Shown here: positions 53,912 through 64,000 of the stretch, in pieces
Numbering within the stretch: the first letter of the stretch is position 1
Layout: every line of letters begins with the position of its first letter
Assembly: GCF_900116105.1 (NCBI RefSeq)
Contig: NZ_FPAC01000001.1
Location: 2,359,135-2,423,134, forward strand
Source of the DNA: Paenibacillus sp. 453mf
GTDB taxonomy: Bacteria > Bacillota > Bacilli > Paenibacillales > Paenibacillaceae
DNA: 64,000 nt
Direction: 5' to 3'
Notes under the pieces: generated by a model
Database searches by the model: none
The model's input: only the letters and a program-made list of their open reading frames with translations
Told to the model about the DNA's origin: nothing
Program-made: the position numbers and the translations under genes

Positions 53912-54301
53912 TCAGAACAACGTTCGAAGCGGAGGAGCACCAATAATTCCCCAATACACAAGGGCTCCGGTAAGCAATATAAAGATAATAATCAGTGAAT
54001 TAACAAACCATTTGCTTAGACGTACTCGTTGCGAAGGAAATACATCAGATCTTGTAGGGAGAATTCCTGCTTCTTGTGTCTGATGCGCTGATTTTTTTGT
54101 ATTCGACTGCTGTTTTTTCTGCACTCTTGATAGTGTAACTGGCGCAGAAGCTGTCTTCTTTGATAAGTTATGCTTTGTGCTCTGCTCCTTGTCCTTGCTG
54201 CGGAGCGTTTTATCAGACTGATTGTCCTTCTTGCTCCGCTGCTTTGTCTCTCTCTTTTTACGATGGCCGTAAGTTTCCGCTCTGCTTAGTTGATTAGTCA
54301 T
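53912..54301 (-). CDS. Lys/Ser-rich protein with C-terminal membrane helix
   Basis: 129 residues. The first 75 residues are low-complexity and strongly basic (RHRKKRETKQRSKKDNQSDK type), probably disordered and cytoplasmic; then one helix (about 100-120) and a short tail. Start ATG overlaps the CPBP stop by 4 bases with GGAGGGG upstream, so the two are coupled. Function unknown. Confidence 0.7.
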   Translation of the reverse strand: MTNQLSRAETYGHRKKRETKQRSKKDNQSDKTLRSKDKEQSTKHNLSKKTASAPVTLSRVQKKQQSNTKKSAHQTQEAGILPTRSDVFPSQRVRLSKWFVNSLIIIFILLTGALVYWGIIGAPPLRTLF

Positions 54302-54891
54302 TTTCCCCTCCGAAAACGAATGGCGAGTCCGGATATCAAATCGATTAAGAAATGGCACAATATTGGAGCCCATAGTGTTCCGGATTGCTCATAGATGTAT
54401 CCCAAACCATAACTTGACAAGAATACCCAACCTGTTGGGAGCCAATGATTAAGGTATCTGAAATGAATCAATGCAAAAATAATACTTGTCCAATAGGGAC
54501 CAAAAGCATGCTGAATTGCTCCTCTGAACAACAGTTCCTCGCAGACGGAGACAATAGCTGCAATGCATACAATATGCCAAATCGGCCTGTTTTGAAATAG
54601 CATATTATTAATTCCACCATCATCCATACTGTCCTCTGGCATGAAGGATGACAAGAGAAAGTCAATGACAAGCATGACCGCAGCAAGCCCTAGGCAGTAT
54701 ATTACGAATCTCCACCCATCCGGTAATGCAAGGATATCGAGCGGATTTCGCTGCTGAAAAAAGATCCATACAAGTCCAATGATTAAGGTAAGTCCCTGAG
54801 TCAAATACAAGTTGATGAGCAAAAGGCGATCTGTCAGTTGGTGAGGCTCTATCCTTTGTAACCTAAATTTCCTACGCTGTTGTTTCTTCAT
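54298..54891 (-). CDS. CPBP family intramembrane metalloprotease
   Basis: 197 residues with five to six membrane helices. Active-site motifs EELLFRG near residue 117, FALIHFRYLN near 148 and HFLIDLISG near 182. Abi/CAAX protease family, which in Gram-positives process membrane peptides or regulate signalling. Paired with the basic membrane protein downstream. Confidence 0.88.
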   Translation of the reverse strand: MKKQQRRKFRLQRIEPHQLTDRLLLINLYLTQGLTLIIGLVWIFFQQRNPLDILALPDGWRFVIYCLGLAAVMLVIDFLLSSFMPEDSMDDGGINNMLFQNRPIWHIVCIAAIVSVCEELLFRGAIQHAFGPYWTSIIFALIHFRYLNHWLPTGWVFLSSYGLGYIYEQSGTLWAPILCHFLIDLISGLAIRFRRGK

Positions 54892-55050
54892 ATATCGCCT
54901 CTTCTTACTCCTATTCTAGAAATTGAATATATCAGCTTAATTAAATGATAGCCAAAATAGATGAGAGATTCAAGAAACACATCCAATGAGCTGCCTAAAC
55001 AAGAGGCAAATCGTCGTTTAAGCAACTTCATTTGATTCGCCCGTCAACTA
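54892..55050. other. Intergenic region before the serA promoter
   Basis: About 160 AT-rich bases between the divergent CPBP gene and serA transcript start; promoter for the CPBP gene expected, none clearly seen. Confidence 0.4.
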
Positions 55051-55079
55051 TTGACATGGTGATGTAACCATGATACATT
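55051..55079 (+). promoter_or_regulatory. serA promoter
   Basis: TTGACA (55051-55056), 17-base spacer, TACATT (55074-55079); start near 55086, at the head of the T-box leader. Confidence 0.75.
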
Positions 55080-55085
55080 ATGAAA

Positions 55086-55372
55086 AAATTCAATATGAAT
55101 GCGAAATACGAAGACGGAGAGAAGGCCCGGGTAATATAACAGAGAGCCGATGGCAGGTGGAAATCGGTAATTAATCGGAAAACCTTTAGCACTCCTGAGT
55201 TATTGCATTGAACGCTAACGTAGATGCAATCGAATGATTCCCGTTACGAATCCGGTCATACATAAATGACCATTGAGGCTTTTGCTTGTGAGAGCAATTG
55301 CGAATTAGGGTGGTACCACGACAACTCTCGTCCCTTACTACGGAGATAGTATGAGGATTGGGAGTTTTTTTG
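55086..55372 (+). promoter_or_regulatory. Serine-responsive T-box riboswitch
   Basis: Stem I region with the specifier codon AGC (Ser) at 55188-55190, directly followed by ACTCCTGAG, the usual context of a specifier. The T-box proper AGGGTGGTACCACG lies at 55307-55320, followed by a terminator with AACTC/GGAGTT and TACTA/TAGTA stems and T7 (55323-55371). Uncharged tRNA-Ser should favour the antiterminator and switch on serA. Confidence 0.92.
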
Positions 55373-55537
55373 TGTATCCGGAATCTATCCAAATGTTCAA
55401 ATCCGTGCAGCATGATACTCTATTACTGCGACGCATTACTATTTTACCGAGTTTATGAAATGGCCCAGCTCTAGATCCATATGAGAGCGCCGCTTCTTAA
55501 TCTATATTAGTTACAATGATCAAGGAGGAAGAGATTC
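55373..55537 (+). other. Untranslated stretch between T-box and serA
   Basis: 165 bases with no gene; AAGGAGGAAG at its end is the serA ribosome binding site. No further structure recognised. Confidence 0.5.
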
Positions 55538-57133
55538 ATGTTAAAAGTATTGGTATCTGATCCGATCAGTGATTTGGGAATTCAGCAGCTGGTGGATGCT
55601 GAAGATGTAACGGTTGACAAGAAAACGGGACTTAGCGAAGAAGAGCTCGTACAAATTATCGGTGATTATGATGCACTTCTTGTCCGCAGTCAGACGAGAG
55701 TAACACGTAAAATTATGCAGGCAGGAAGTCGCCTGAAGGTTGTTGGGCGTGCAGGTGTAGGGGTCGATAACATTGATTTGGAAGCTGCTACGGAAAGAGG
55801 AATTATCGTTATTAATGCACCTGACGGCAATACGATTACCACTTGTGAACATACCTTTGCAATGATGATGGCTCTGGCCAGACATATCCCTCAAGCTTAT
55901 GCCAAGACCATTAACGGGACCTGGGACCGTAAAACCTTCCTTGGCGTTGAACTAAGAAACAAGACGCTTGGCGTACTCGGCATGGGCCGAATCGGAAGTG
56001 AAGTCGCGAAGAGAGCAAAAGCATTTGGTATGAACATCCTGGGCTATGACCCATTCCTTACTCAAGAGCGTGCTGAGAAGATGGGAATCACCCTCGCTAC
56101 CGTGGATGAAATTGTGCGTCAGGCCGACTTTATGACGGTGCATACACCACTGACACCTGAAACCAAGCATATGATTGCCCGTCCTCAATTCGAGGTAATG
56201 AAAAGAGGCATGCGTATCATTAACTGTGCTCGCGGTGGGATTATTAATGAAATGGCACTCGTTGAGGCGGTTGACGAAGGCATTGTGGCAGGTGCTGCTT
56301 TTGACGTATTCGAAAGCGAGCCTCCTCAAGCGGATCATCCGTTCTTGACTCATCCCAAAATTATTGTAACTCCGCACCTTGGTGCATCCACTGTAGAGGC
56401 GCAGGAAAATGTAGCAATTGACGTATCGGAGCAGGTGCTTCATATCTTGCGTAACGAACCGTTCAAAAACGCGGTAAATATGCCTCCTGTTGCAGCAAGT
56501 GTCATGAACGTAATCCAGCCTTATTTCAAACTGGGTGAAACTCTGGGTAGTTTTGCTGCTCAAATCGCAAATGAAGCTGTACAGGAGATCCATGTTGATT
56601 ATGCAGGAGAATTGTCTGAGGTGGACACTCAGCAGTTGACACGGTACATCCTAAAGGGGATTCTTGAGCGTCATCTTGGAAGCGAAGCGAATATCGTTAA
56701 CTCCCTGCACCTTGCCAAGACTCGGGAGATTAATGTAGTAGTATCTCAAGCACCTCGTACAAAAGGATTTACAAACCTGATTACTGTAACGCTCAAAAAT
56801 CAGAAGGAACAGGAGCGTCGTATTGCCGGAACCTTACTGGCGGGATACGGCGAGCGGATCGTAAGACTTGATCATTTCCCTGTCGACTTTGCACCGGAAG
56901 AGCATCAGGTCTTCATCTCACATAATGATAAACCGGGTATTATCGGCCGGGTTGGTACTCTGCTTGGTGAAAACGATGTTAACATCGCATCCATGCAGGT
57001 AGGACGGAAAATTGTGGGTGGAGCAGCCATCATGATCCTGACTGTCGACAAAGAAGTTCCTAAAGAAGTCCTTGAGAAACTAACTCAGTTGCCTGAGCTG
57101 AACTCTGCAAAAGAAATTGTTCTCAAAAAATAG
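55538..57133 (+). CDS. serA: D-3-phosphoglycerate dehydrogenase
   Basis: First step of serine synthesis. 531 residues, the long form: catalytic/NAD domain (GMGRIGSEVAKRAKAFG near residue 148, NCARGGIINEMAL near 230, HLGAST near 280), an intervening domain (about 310-450) and a C-terminal ACT domain (about 455-531, ISHNDKPGIIGRVGTLLGEN) that can bind serine. Strong ribosome binding site. Controlled by the serine T-box. Confidence 0.98.
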   Translation: MLKVLVSDPISDLGIQQLVDAEDVTVDKKTGLSEEELVQIIGDYDALLVRSQTRVTRKIMQAGSRLKVVGRAGVGVDNIDLEAATERGIIVINAPDGNTITTCEHTFAMMMALARHIPQAYAKTINGTWDRKTFLGVELRNKTLGVLGMGRIGSEVAKRAKAFGMNILGYDPFLTQERAEKMGITLATVDEIVRQADFMTVHTPLTPETKHMIARPQFEVMKRGMRIINCARGGIINEMALVEAVDEGIVAGAAFDVFESEPPQADHPFLTHPKIIVTPHLGASTVEAQENVAIDVSEQVLHILRNEPFKNAVNMPPVAASVMNVIQPYFKLGETLGSFAAQIANEAVQEIHVDYAGELSEVDTQQLTRYILKGILERHLGSEANIVNSLHLAKTREINVVVSQAPRTKGFTNLITVTLKNQKEQERRIAGTLLAGYGERIVRLDHFPVDFAPEEHQVFISHNDKPGIIGRVGTLLGENDVNIASMQVGRKIVGGAAIMILTVDKEVPKEVLEKLTQLPELNSAKEIVLKK

Positions 57134-57166
57134 GACTAAGCTGTCATATTCATAGATTATGTAGTA

Positions 57167-57199
57167 AAAGAGCTGGCCAATCGGCCAGCTCTTTTTTTA
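57167..57199. terminator. Terminator between serA and the collagen-like gene
   Basis: Twelve-base arms AAAGAGCTGGCC/GGCCAGCTCTTT, loop AATC, T8 on the plus strand. It can serve both convergent genes. Confidence 0.9.
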
Positions 57200-57223
57200 G
57201 ATATAACCTATACTTATAGGATG

Positions 57224-58957
<1,734 letters not shown>

Positions 58958-59038
58958 TTACCTTCACATGCTGTTCTGAATATATTCGAGAAAATTCAAA
59001 AATGTTCCACGGTGAACAAGATTTATCTCTATTGTTCA

Positions 59039-59066
59039 ACAAAAAAAGCACCCCTTAAGGGTGCTT
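59039..59066 (-). terminator. Terminator after resE
   Basis: Minus strand AGCACCC/GGGGTGCT stem, loop TTAA, seven U. Confidence 0.85.
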
Positions 59067-59111
59067 CATAAAATGCATGTACTATATTTCGAATCTAATT
59101 GACCTAAAGAT

Positions 59112-60569
59112 CTAAGCTTTGTGATGTAGAGCAGCCTGAACGGGAAAAATTAGACGAAATTCTGTACCTTGCCCTGGGATACTGTCGACCTCGATCGTTC
59201 CTTGATGCGCGTCAACAATATGCTTAACAATAGCCAGTCCTAGACCTGTACCTCTGCCCACATCCCGCACTCTTGCCTTATCTGCTTTGTAGAAGCGTTC
59301 AAAGATAAAAGGAAGGTCATCACGCGGAATGCCTTTGCCTTCATCCTTGATTCGAATTTCAATGAAGCTTGCGTTGATCTGTTTTGCAATAATTTGAATC
59401 CTTTTGTCTGAAGGTGTATGTCTGAATGCATTATCAAGCAGGTTCGTAAATACTTGCTCCAACTTATCTTCATCCGCCGCTTCTAGTACGAGGCTCTCAT
59501 CTTGATGTGGATACTCTAAGATCAATCCTTGCTCCTTGGCTGCTACACTGAACTTCCGATACACTCTATCCAGCATTTGATTCAGATCAACTCTCCGCAA
59601 ATTAATATCCGTATGTCCTGCTTCCATTCGGGCCAAATCCAGCAAGTCTTTAACCAATCTGCCCATCCGCAGCGATTCATCATGAATAACCTGTAACAGC
59701 TCCTCACTTTCTTTGGGAGAGGCCGCCATGCCATCCAGCAGAGCTTCACTATAGCCCTGAATCATGGAAAGGGGTGTTCGAATCTCATGTGAAATGTTTG
59801 CGATAAAATCACTCCGCATTTTTTCCAAATGCGCTTCTTCTGTCACATCTCGAAGCACCGCAACCGCACCTCTGCTTCCCTGTTCGACATGTAATGGCGC
59901 CATTTGGATCGACCATACGCTTTGCTTGACATGAAGCTCTGCACTCTGGTCCTGAGCCTCTGTAACTACGGCATAGAACAATGGCCTGAGCGGTGGAGGT
60001 ACATCCTGAATGTTTGAAAAAGATTGGCCCTGTGAAGTATATTTCTCATCAGATTCATTCCAGTCGATGCCTTGCCATATCGACATCACTTTTGCTCCAG
60101 GAGGGTTGGTCGATATCAGTCTTCCTTCTCCATCGAAGGATACGACGGCATCCGTCATGCTCCGTAGGACACTTGCTACACGTTCCTTCTCATGATTCAG
60201 ATTCCGGATCGTATCCTCCAACTCATCAGCCATATGATTAAATGTACTGGCAAGTTCGCCTATTTCGTCGCTCGTTACAAGCGACAGTCTTGTTCCATAG
60301 TTCCCTTTTCGGATTTCATTCGTAGCTTGGATAAGCTGCTGCATAGGCTGGGTAATTTTGGTGAACAAAAACAGCGCAAAGAACGTCGTCAAGCTGAACC
60401 CAATAATACATACAAGCACAAACATTCTTTTGATTTCACCGGATTCATCCGCTGAAAAATTAATGTCAATATAAGGAAGTAGAAACACCCCTAAAGTCAT
60501 TAGAACACAGGCGACGAGCAAAATAATCGTATACCACAGTTTTCCAACGAGTGATTTCCAAAAGTACAC
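59112..60569 (-). CDS. resE: ResE-type sensor histidine kinase
   Basis: 485 residues. Two membrane helices (12-33 and 49-70) with only about 15 extracytoplasmic residues between them, then HAMP (about 71-123), a PAS-like domain (about 130-245), HisKA with His261 in SHEIRTPL, and HATPase_c with NLLDNAFRHTP and GRGTGLGLAIV. Pairs with ResD. GTG start directly after the resD stop codon, with GGAGG upstream. B. subtilis ResE has a large extracellular domain, which is missing here. Confidence 0.92.
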   Translation of the reverse strand: MYFWKSLVGKLWYTIILLVACVLMTLGVFLLPYIDINFSADESGEIKRMFVLVCIIGFSLTTFFALFLFTKITQPMQQLIQATNEIRKGNYGTRLSLVTSDEIGELASTFNHMADELEDTIRNLNHEKERVASVLRSMTDAVVSFDGEGRLISTNPPGAKVMSIWQGIDWNESDEKYTSQGQSFSNIQDVPPPLRPLFYAVVTEAQDQSAELHVKQSVWSIQMAPLHVEQGSRGAVAVLRDVTEEAHLEKMRSDFIANISHEIRTPLSMIQGYSEALLDGMAASPKESEELLQVIHDESLRMGRLVKDLLDLARMEAGHTDINLRRVDLNQMLDRVYRKFSVAAKEQGLILEYPHQDESLVLEAADEDKLEQVFTNLLDNAFRHTPSDKRIQIIAKQINASFIEIRIKDEGKGIPRDDLPFIFERFYKADKARVRDVGRGTGLGLAIVKHIVDAHQGTIEVDSIPGQGTEFRLIFPVQAALHHKA

Positions 60570-61286
60570 TTATTTAGGAACCTCCAATTTATAGCCAACG
60601 CCCCAAACGGTTGTAATCATGGAAGCCGCTTCCGGAGATACACGATTTAATTTTTCGCGCAGACGTTTAACATGGGTATCTACGGTACGCAGGTCGCCGA
60701 AAAATTCATAATTCCAAACATCCTTCAAGAGGTCTTCACGTGAGAACACCTTGTCCGGAGAAATGGCCAAATAATGAAGCAGCTCATATTCTTTGGGTGT
60801 TAAGCTGATCTCTTCTCCGTTCGCTGTGACCCGGTGGGCATCATGCTCGATCAGTAAATGTGGAAACACGATGTTATTGCTGGAGTTATTCTCCTTAGAT
60901 AGATAAGCTGTTTCAGATGAACGGCGAAGAATCGCCTTAACTCTGTATATGACTTCCCGGGGACTGAATGGCTTGACCACGTAATCGTCTGCACCTACTT
61001 CAAATCCTTGAACTCGGTTAATCTCTTCACCCTTTGCTGTCAGCATGAGAACCGGGGTTGATTTGGCTTGCCGCAGCCGGGTACATACTTCAATCCCGTC
61101 AATACCAGGCAGCATAACATCAAGCAGAATCAAACCATAATCTTCAGTTGTCGCTTTATGCAGCGCGGTTTCTCCATCCTCAGCTTCGTCGATCTCATAG
61201 CCTTCCTTCTCCAAATACATTTTCAACAATCTTCTAATTCTTTCTTCGTCATCGACGACCAATATTCGGTTCTCATGTTCTGCCAT
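60570..61286 (-). CDS. resD: ResD-type response regulator
   Basis: 238 residues from ATG 61284-61286. Receiver domain with Asp12, Asp13 and phospho-acceptor Asp56 (LLDVMLPG), and the C-terminal OmpR-type winged helix (about 140-236, TPKEYELLHYLAISPDKVFSRE). Activates genes of aerobic and nitrate respiration. The longer GTG frame was dropped because B. subtilis ResD starts at the same place. Confidence 0.95.
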   Translation of the reverse strand: MAEHENRILVVDDEERIRRLLKMYLEKEGYEIDEAEDGETALHKATTEDYGLILLDVMLPGIDGIEVCTRLRQAKSTPVLMLTAKGEEINRVQGFEVGADDYVVKPFSPREVIYRVKAILRRSSETAYLSKENNSSNNIVFPHLLIEHDAHRVTANGEEISLTPKEYELLHYLAISPDKVFSREDLLKDVWNYEFFGDLRTVDTHVKRLREKLNRVSPEAASMITTVWGVGYKLEVPK

Positions 61287-61375
61287 TAGCAAGATTCGCC
61301 CCACTTTCCCAAAATCCAGTCTCCGTAGTATGCGCTAGTTGAATGTACAATAAATAGAATATGACGGTGATTGCA

Positions 61376-62644
61376 TTATTCTGTTCCTGCATAGGAGTGG
61401 AGACCTGAGATAATTAAATTCACGCCAACTAATGTAAACATCACAATTAAAAATCCGATGACTGCAAGCCACGCTGAATTTCTTCCCTGCCAGCCTTTCG
61501 ACAGACGCAGATGCAGATAAGCACTATAATACAGCCATGTAATTAAAGCCCAAACTTCTTTAGGGTCCCATCCCCAGAAACGTCCCCATGCGATTTCAGC
61601 CCAAATCATAGCAAATATGAGTGCCCCGAGCGTAAAGATCGGGAAGCCAATCGCTATAGCACGGTAACTGATTTCATCCAAATCATCCGGATCAATATCT
61701 TTCAAGTGAGGACTGATCGTTCGGCCTAGAGTCTTGCGAACAATAAGACGCAATAATCCATATAAAACAAGACCAGAAATAACGGACCATATCACTGTAT
61801 TAAGCTTGCGGCCTGCATTAACACCATCCATCCAGGAAGGAGCTTCAAATATAGGTTCCTTCATACCGAGGAATGAAGTGTAGCTTTCGGTTTCACTATT
61901 GTATGGTGCCACAATCGGCGGCATATGATAAATCACTTTTTCTATTGTACTATTATCGGTCCCCCCAGTGTCAACGTTAGCCGCTTCCTGCTGCGTGAAG
62001 ACCGCTTCGTATCCACTTGCCCGAAATGCAAACACGGTACCGATAAAGCCTATTACAATAATAATAACAATCAGCGTGAATTCAACCCATCCTTGCTGTC
62101 TCTTATCAGATTTCGCAGAACTGTCAAATTTGACGGTCCGCAAAAGATACATAAGACCTGCTGCAAAACCAACGGCAAAAAAGGATTCTCCAAGCGCCGC
62201 AAGAGTAACGTGTATATTGAGCCAAATCGACTGCAGAGACGGAACAAGCGGCTGGACCTCCTGTGGAAATACTGCTGCATAAGCCATCAGGATAATGGTA
62301 ATCGGAAGAGCAAACAGTCCCAGAATTGGTGTTTTGTATATCGCATACAAGACAATAAAAGCGATGATGACCATCATTGACAAGAAAGACATAAACTCAT
62401 ACATATTACTCACAGGAATATGCCCCGCACCAATCCAGCGAGTAAAGAAGTAGATCAATTGACCAACAAGCGCGATAGAGGTTGTAATCAGTCCGATTTT
62501 ACCCCATTTCTTGACATGGACGATTGGATCTCGATTGCTGAATTTACGGCCCATAATTGCTATCGCATATACAATAAAGGCAGCACAGTATAAGAAAAAT
62601 GAGATCATAAACGCATTGCTGCTAAGATCGAGTAAGTTGTTCAC
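61376..62644 (-). CDS. resC: Cytochrome c biogenesis protein ResC (CcsB/CcsA)
   Basis: 422 residues with about eight membrane helices. The haem-handling WWD motif is visible as WGRFWGWDPKEVWALITWL near residue 356, and HVTLAALGESFFAVGF carries a ligand histidine. With ResB it carries haem across the membrane and attaches it to c-type cytochromes such as QcrC. Overlaps resB by 4 bases. Confidence 0.95.
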   Translation of the reverse strand: MNNLLDLSSNAFMISFFLYCAAFIVYAIAIMGRKFSNRDPIVHVKKWGKIGLITTSIALVGQLIYFFTRWIGAGHIPVSNMYEFMSFLSMMVIIAFIVLYAIYKTPILGLFALPITIILMAYAAVFPQEVQPLVPSLQSIWLNIHVTLAALGESFFAVGFAAGLMYLLRTVKFDSSAKSDKRQQGWVEFTLIVIIIVIGFIGTVFAFRASGYEAVFTQQEAANVDTGGTDNSTIEKVIYHMPPIVAPYNSETESYTSFLGMKEPIFEAPSWMDGVNAGRKLNTVIWSVISGLVLYGLLRLIVRKTLGRTISPHLKDIDPDDLDEISYRAIAIGFPIFTLGALIFAMIWAEIAWGRFWGWDPKEVWALITWLYYSAYLHLRLSKGWQGRNSAWLAVIGFLIVMFTLVGVNLIISGLHSYAGTE

Positions 62645-64000
62645 GCTTTGTTTCCTCCGTTATCCAAGAGTTTTTCGTCAACGATAATATCTAGCTGCTG
62701 TAGCACATCCGCTACTTCTCGCCTTAAACCAAACCAGTTCTTGTTCGTATGTGCACCCAGCACGAGAGTTCCGTTATCCATTCGAATCCATACTCTCCGA
62801 TGCTGCCAGTAGAATCCGAGAACTAGACCAAGCATAACAATGGAAGCTCCAACCCATACAAACGGCATCGCCTTGTCAATTCGTATATTCAAATATGAGG
62901 TCGATTCGATAATATCCACATTCTCCATCCCATCCACGTTCAGCTCCAGAGGCATACGGCCTCCGTTAAGACGTTCATTGATAACATCTTGCTGGAAACG
63001 CTCCTTATCAATTTCGAGTGGAAAATATAAATATTGAATTCCTTCTTCCGGCAGGTCAGGTCCGGTAATGGCGAATAAAAAGGCTGGTGCATTCGGATTT
63101 GGTGACTTAGACACAGGTATTCCTTCATCATTCAGACCAAAATCCATGTACTTCTCTTTCAGTGTTAGTGAATAGGGCCCTGCCTCAAAATATTGTTCCG
63201 GATTCTGCATATCCAATTGAATCTTGCCATAGGAGGTTCCTGACGCAAGATCGATGACCTCAGGAGATACGGAGCGAAGGATCGGCGTAAGGTCAAAATC
63301 ATACTGATAGGCCTTCAATCCCTCATAATCCAGCGGGTCGTTAACTCGAATAAAGTGATGCTTCACCTCTTGAAGCTGAGGCATCTTGGACGGATCTGTA
63401 CAATCCGCAGTACACTCGTACAATTTGGCTTCCGTTTCAAACAGCTTAGGTACAATCCTGCCGAGATTTCTAAATTCCTCCGGAGTTTCCTCTTCCGAAT
63501 AATACTCCACTCTAAAATCAATGTTCTCCAGATACAATGTGGTATCAGGAATATTCTTGATCTCTCCTTGCGGAAATGAAATATGCTTGTCCATGTGCAG
63601 CCCAGGCAGCCCTCTGGCAAGAACGGCCAGCAGGAATATGATCAGACCAATATGAATGACATAAGGTCCCCAACGGCTAAATCGATATTTCTCAGCAAGC
63701 AATGCGGTACCGTCTGTTTTTACCCGATAACCTTTCTTTTTGAGCGGCGCAACCGCTTTCTTAATCCACTCTTCTGCTTCCTCATCAGGAAATTCAGTTT
63801 GGTATGTAACACGCTGTCTGGTTAAGAATTGAATATGCTTGGGGATACGTTGTTTGCTCAGTGCCTTGTATAGCGGCAGTACCCTGTCCAAGCTGCATAT
63901 GACTAGTGAAGCACCGATCATAACAAGCAGCAGGATGAACCACCAGGATTCGTATGTATGAGACAAGCCTAGTAAATAATAAATATGCCCAAGTGTTCCG
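62641..64000 (-). CDS. resB: Cytochrome c biogenesis protein ResB (5' part outside window)
   Basis: Partial: the frame stays open to the right edge (reads GTLGHIYYLLGLSH before the visible hydrophobic segment), so the N terminus lies beyond. Visible are a membrane helix (ESWWFILLLVMIGASLVICSL), a second helix near RWGPYVIHIGLIIFLLAVLARG, a long extracytoplasmic domain and a final helix (FVWVGASIVMLGLVLGFYW). Partner of ResC. Confidence 0.95.
   Translation of the reverse strand, partial: GTLGHIYYLLGLSHTYESWWFILLLVMIGASLVICSLDRVLPLYKALSKQRIPKHIQFLTRQRVTYQTEFPDEEAEEWIKKAVAPLKKKGYRVKTDGTALLAEKYRFSRWGPYVIHIGLIIFLLAVLARGLPGLHMDKHISFPQGEIKNIPDTTLYLENIDFRVEYYSEEETPEEFRNLGRIVPKLFETEAKLYECTADCTDPSKMPQLQEVKHHFIRVNDPLDYEGLKAYQYDFDLTPILRSVSPEVIDLASGTSYGKIQLDMQNPEQYFEAGPYSLTLKEKYMDFGLNDEGIPVSKSPNPNAPAFLFAITGPDLPEEGIQYLYFPLEIDKERFQQDVINERLNGGRMPLELNVDGMENVDIIESTSYLNIRIDKAMPFVWVGASIVMLGLVLGFYWQHRRVWIRMDNGTLVLGAHTNKNWFGLRREVADVLQQLDIIVDEKLLDNGGNKA

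Overview
The window is a stretch of chromosome from a Gram-positive, endospore-forming member of the Paenibacillaceae, most likely Paenibacillus. Pointers: sporulation and germination genes (spoIVA, spoVIF, ypjB, ypeB), a bacillithiol gene, the TRAP protein, and small Bacillales families (DUF1405, DUF2487, DUF2768, DUF5359, IDEAL) in the order known from Bacillus subtilis. Menaquinone genes of the futalosine route (mqnA, mqnP, ubiX) argue for Paenibacillus rather than Bacillus. Almost everything is on the minus strand; only a YitT-family gene and serA are clearly plus-strand genes. The DNA looks like core genome: I see no tRNA, rRNA, CRISPR array, prophage or intact insertion sequence.

Layout from low to high coordinates. 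(1) 1-8.8 kb: partial TPR gene, panDCB behind a structured leader that fits the description of the pan motif RNA, birA, cca, bshA, mgsA, dapB, a TPR protein and a MazG-like pyrophosphohydrolase. (2) 9-14.7 kb: YitT transporter-like protein, ypjB, a DUF1405 membrane protein, the menaquinol:cytochrome c reductase genes qcrABC, ypiF and an IDEAL-domain protein. (3) 14.7-18.7 kb: a protein of unknown function, a histidine phosphatase, an anti-sigma/ECF sigma pair, and a 950-bp gene-poor stretch containing a probable new small RNA. (4) 18.7-30.2 kb: the aromatic supraoperon aroC-aroB-aroH-trpEDCFBA-hisC-tyrA. The trp genes have their own promoter, a TRAP-binding site of regularly spaced GAG/UAG triplets and a terminator. 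(5) 30.3-40.1 kb: cheR, ndk, polyprenyl diphosphate synthase hepS/hepT interleaved with mqnA-ubiX-mqnP-menG, mtrB (TRAP), hup and spoIVA. (6) 40.5-49.4 kb: yphF-like lipoprotein, ferredoxin, a nucleotidyltransferase-like protein, DUF2768, spoVIF, gpsA, plsY, der, an S1-domain protein, plsC, cmk, ypfB. (7) 49.4-54.9 kb: the c-di-GMP receptor motI, ypeB, prsW, mecA and small membrane proteins. (8) 55-64 kb: serA behind a serine T-box, a collagen-like spore-surface-type protein, and resE-resD-resC-resB (resB runs off the window).

Several parts explain each other. TRAP, encoded at 37.7 kb, should act on the trp leader at 27.1-27.5 kb, so sensor and target lie in one window. HepS/HepT make the polyprenyl tail that MqnP and MenG use for menaquinone, which the Qcr complex oxidises; ResBC attach the haem to the c-type cytochromes, and ResDE regulate respiration. 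Compared with the B. subtilis order, bshB1, folE and sleB are missing from their usual neighbourhoods.
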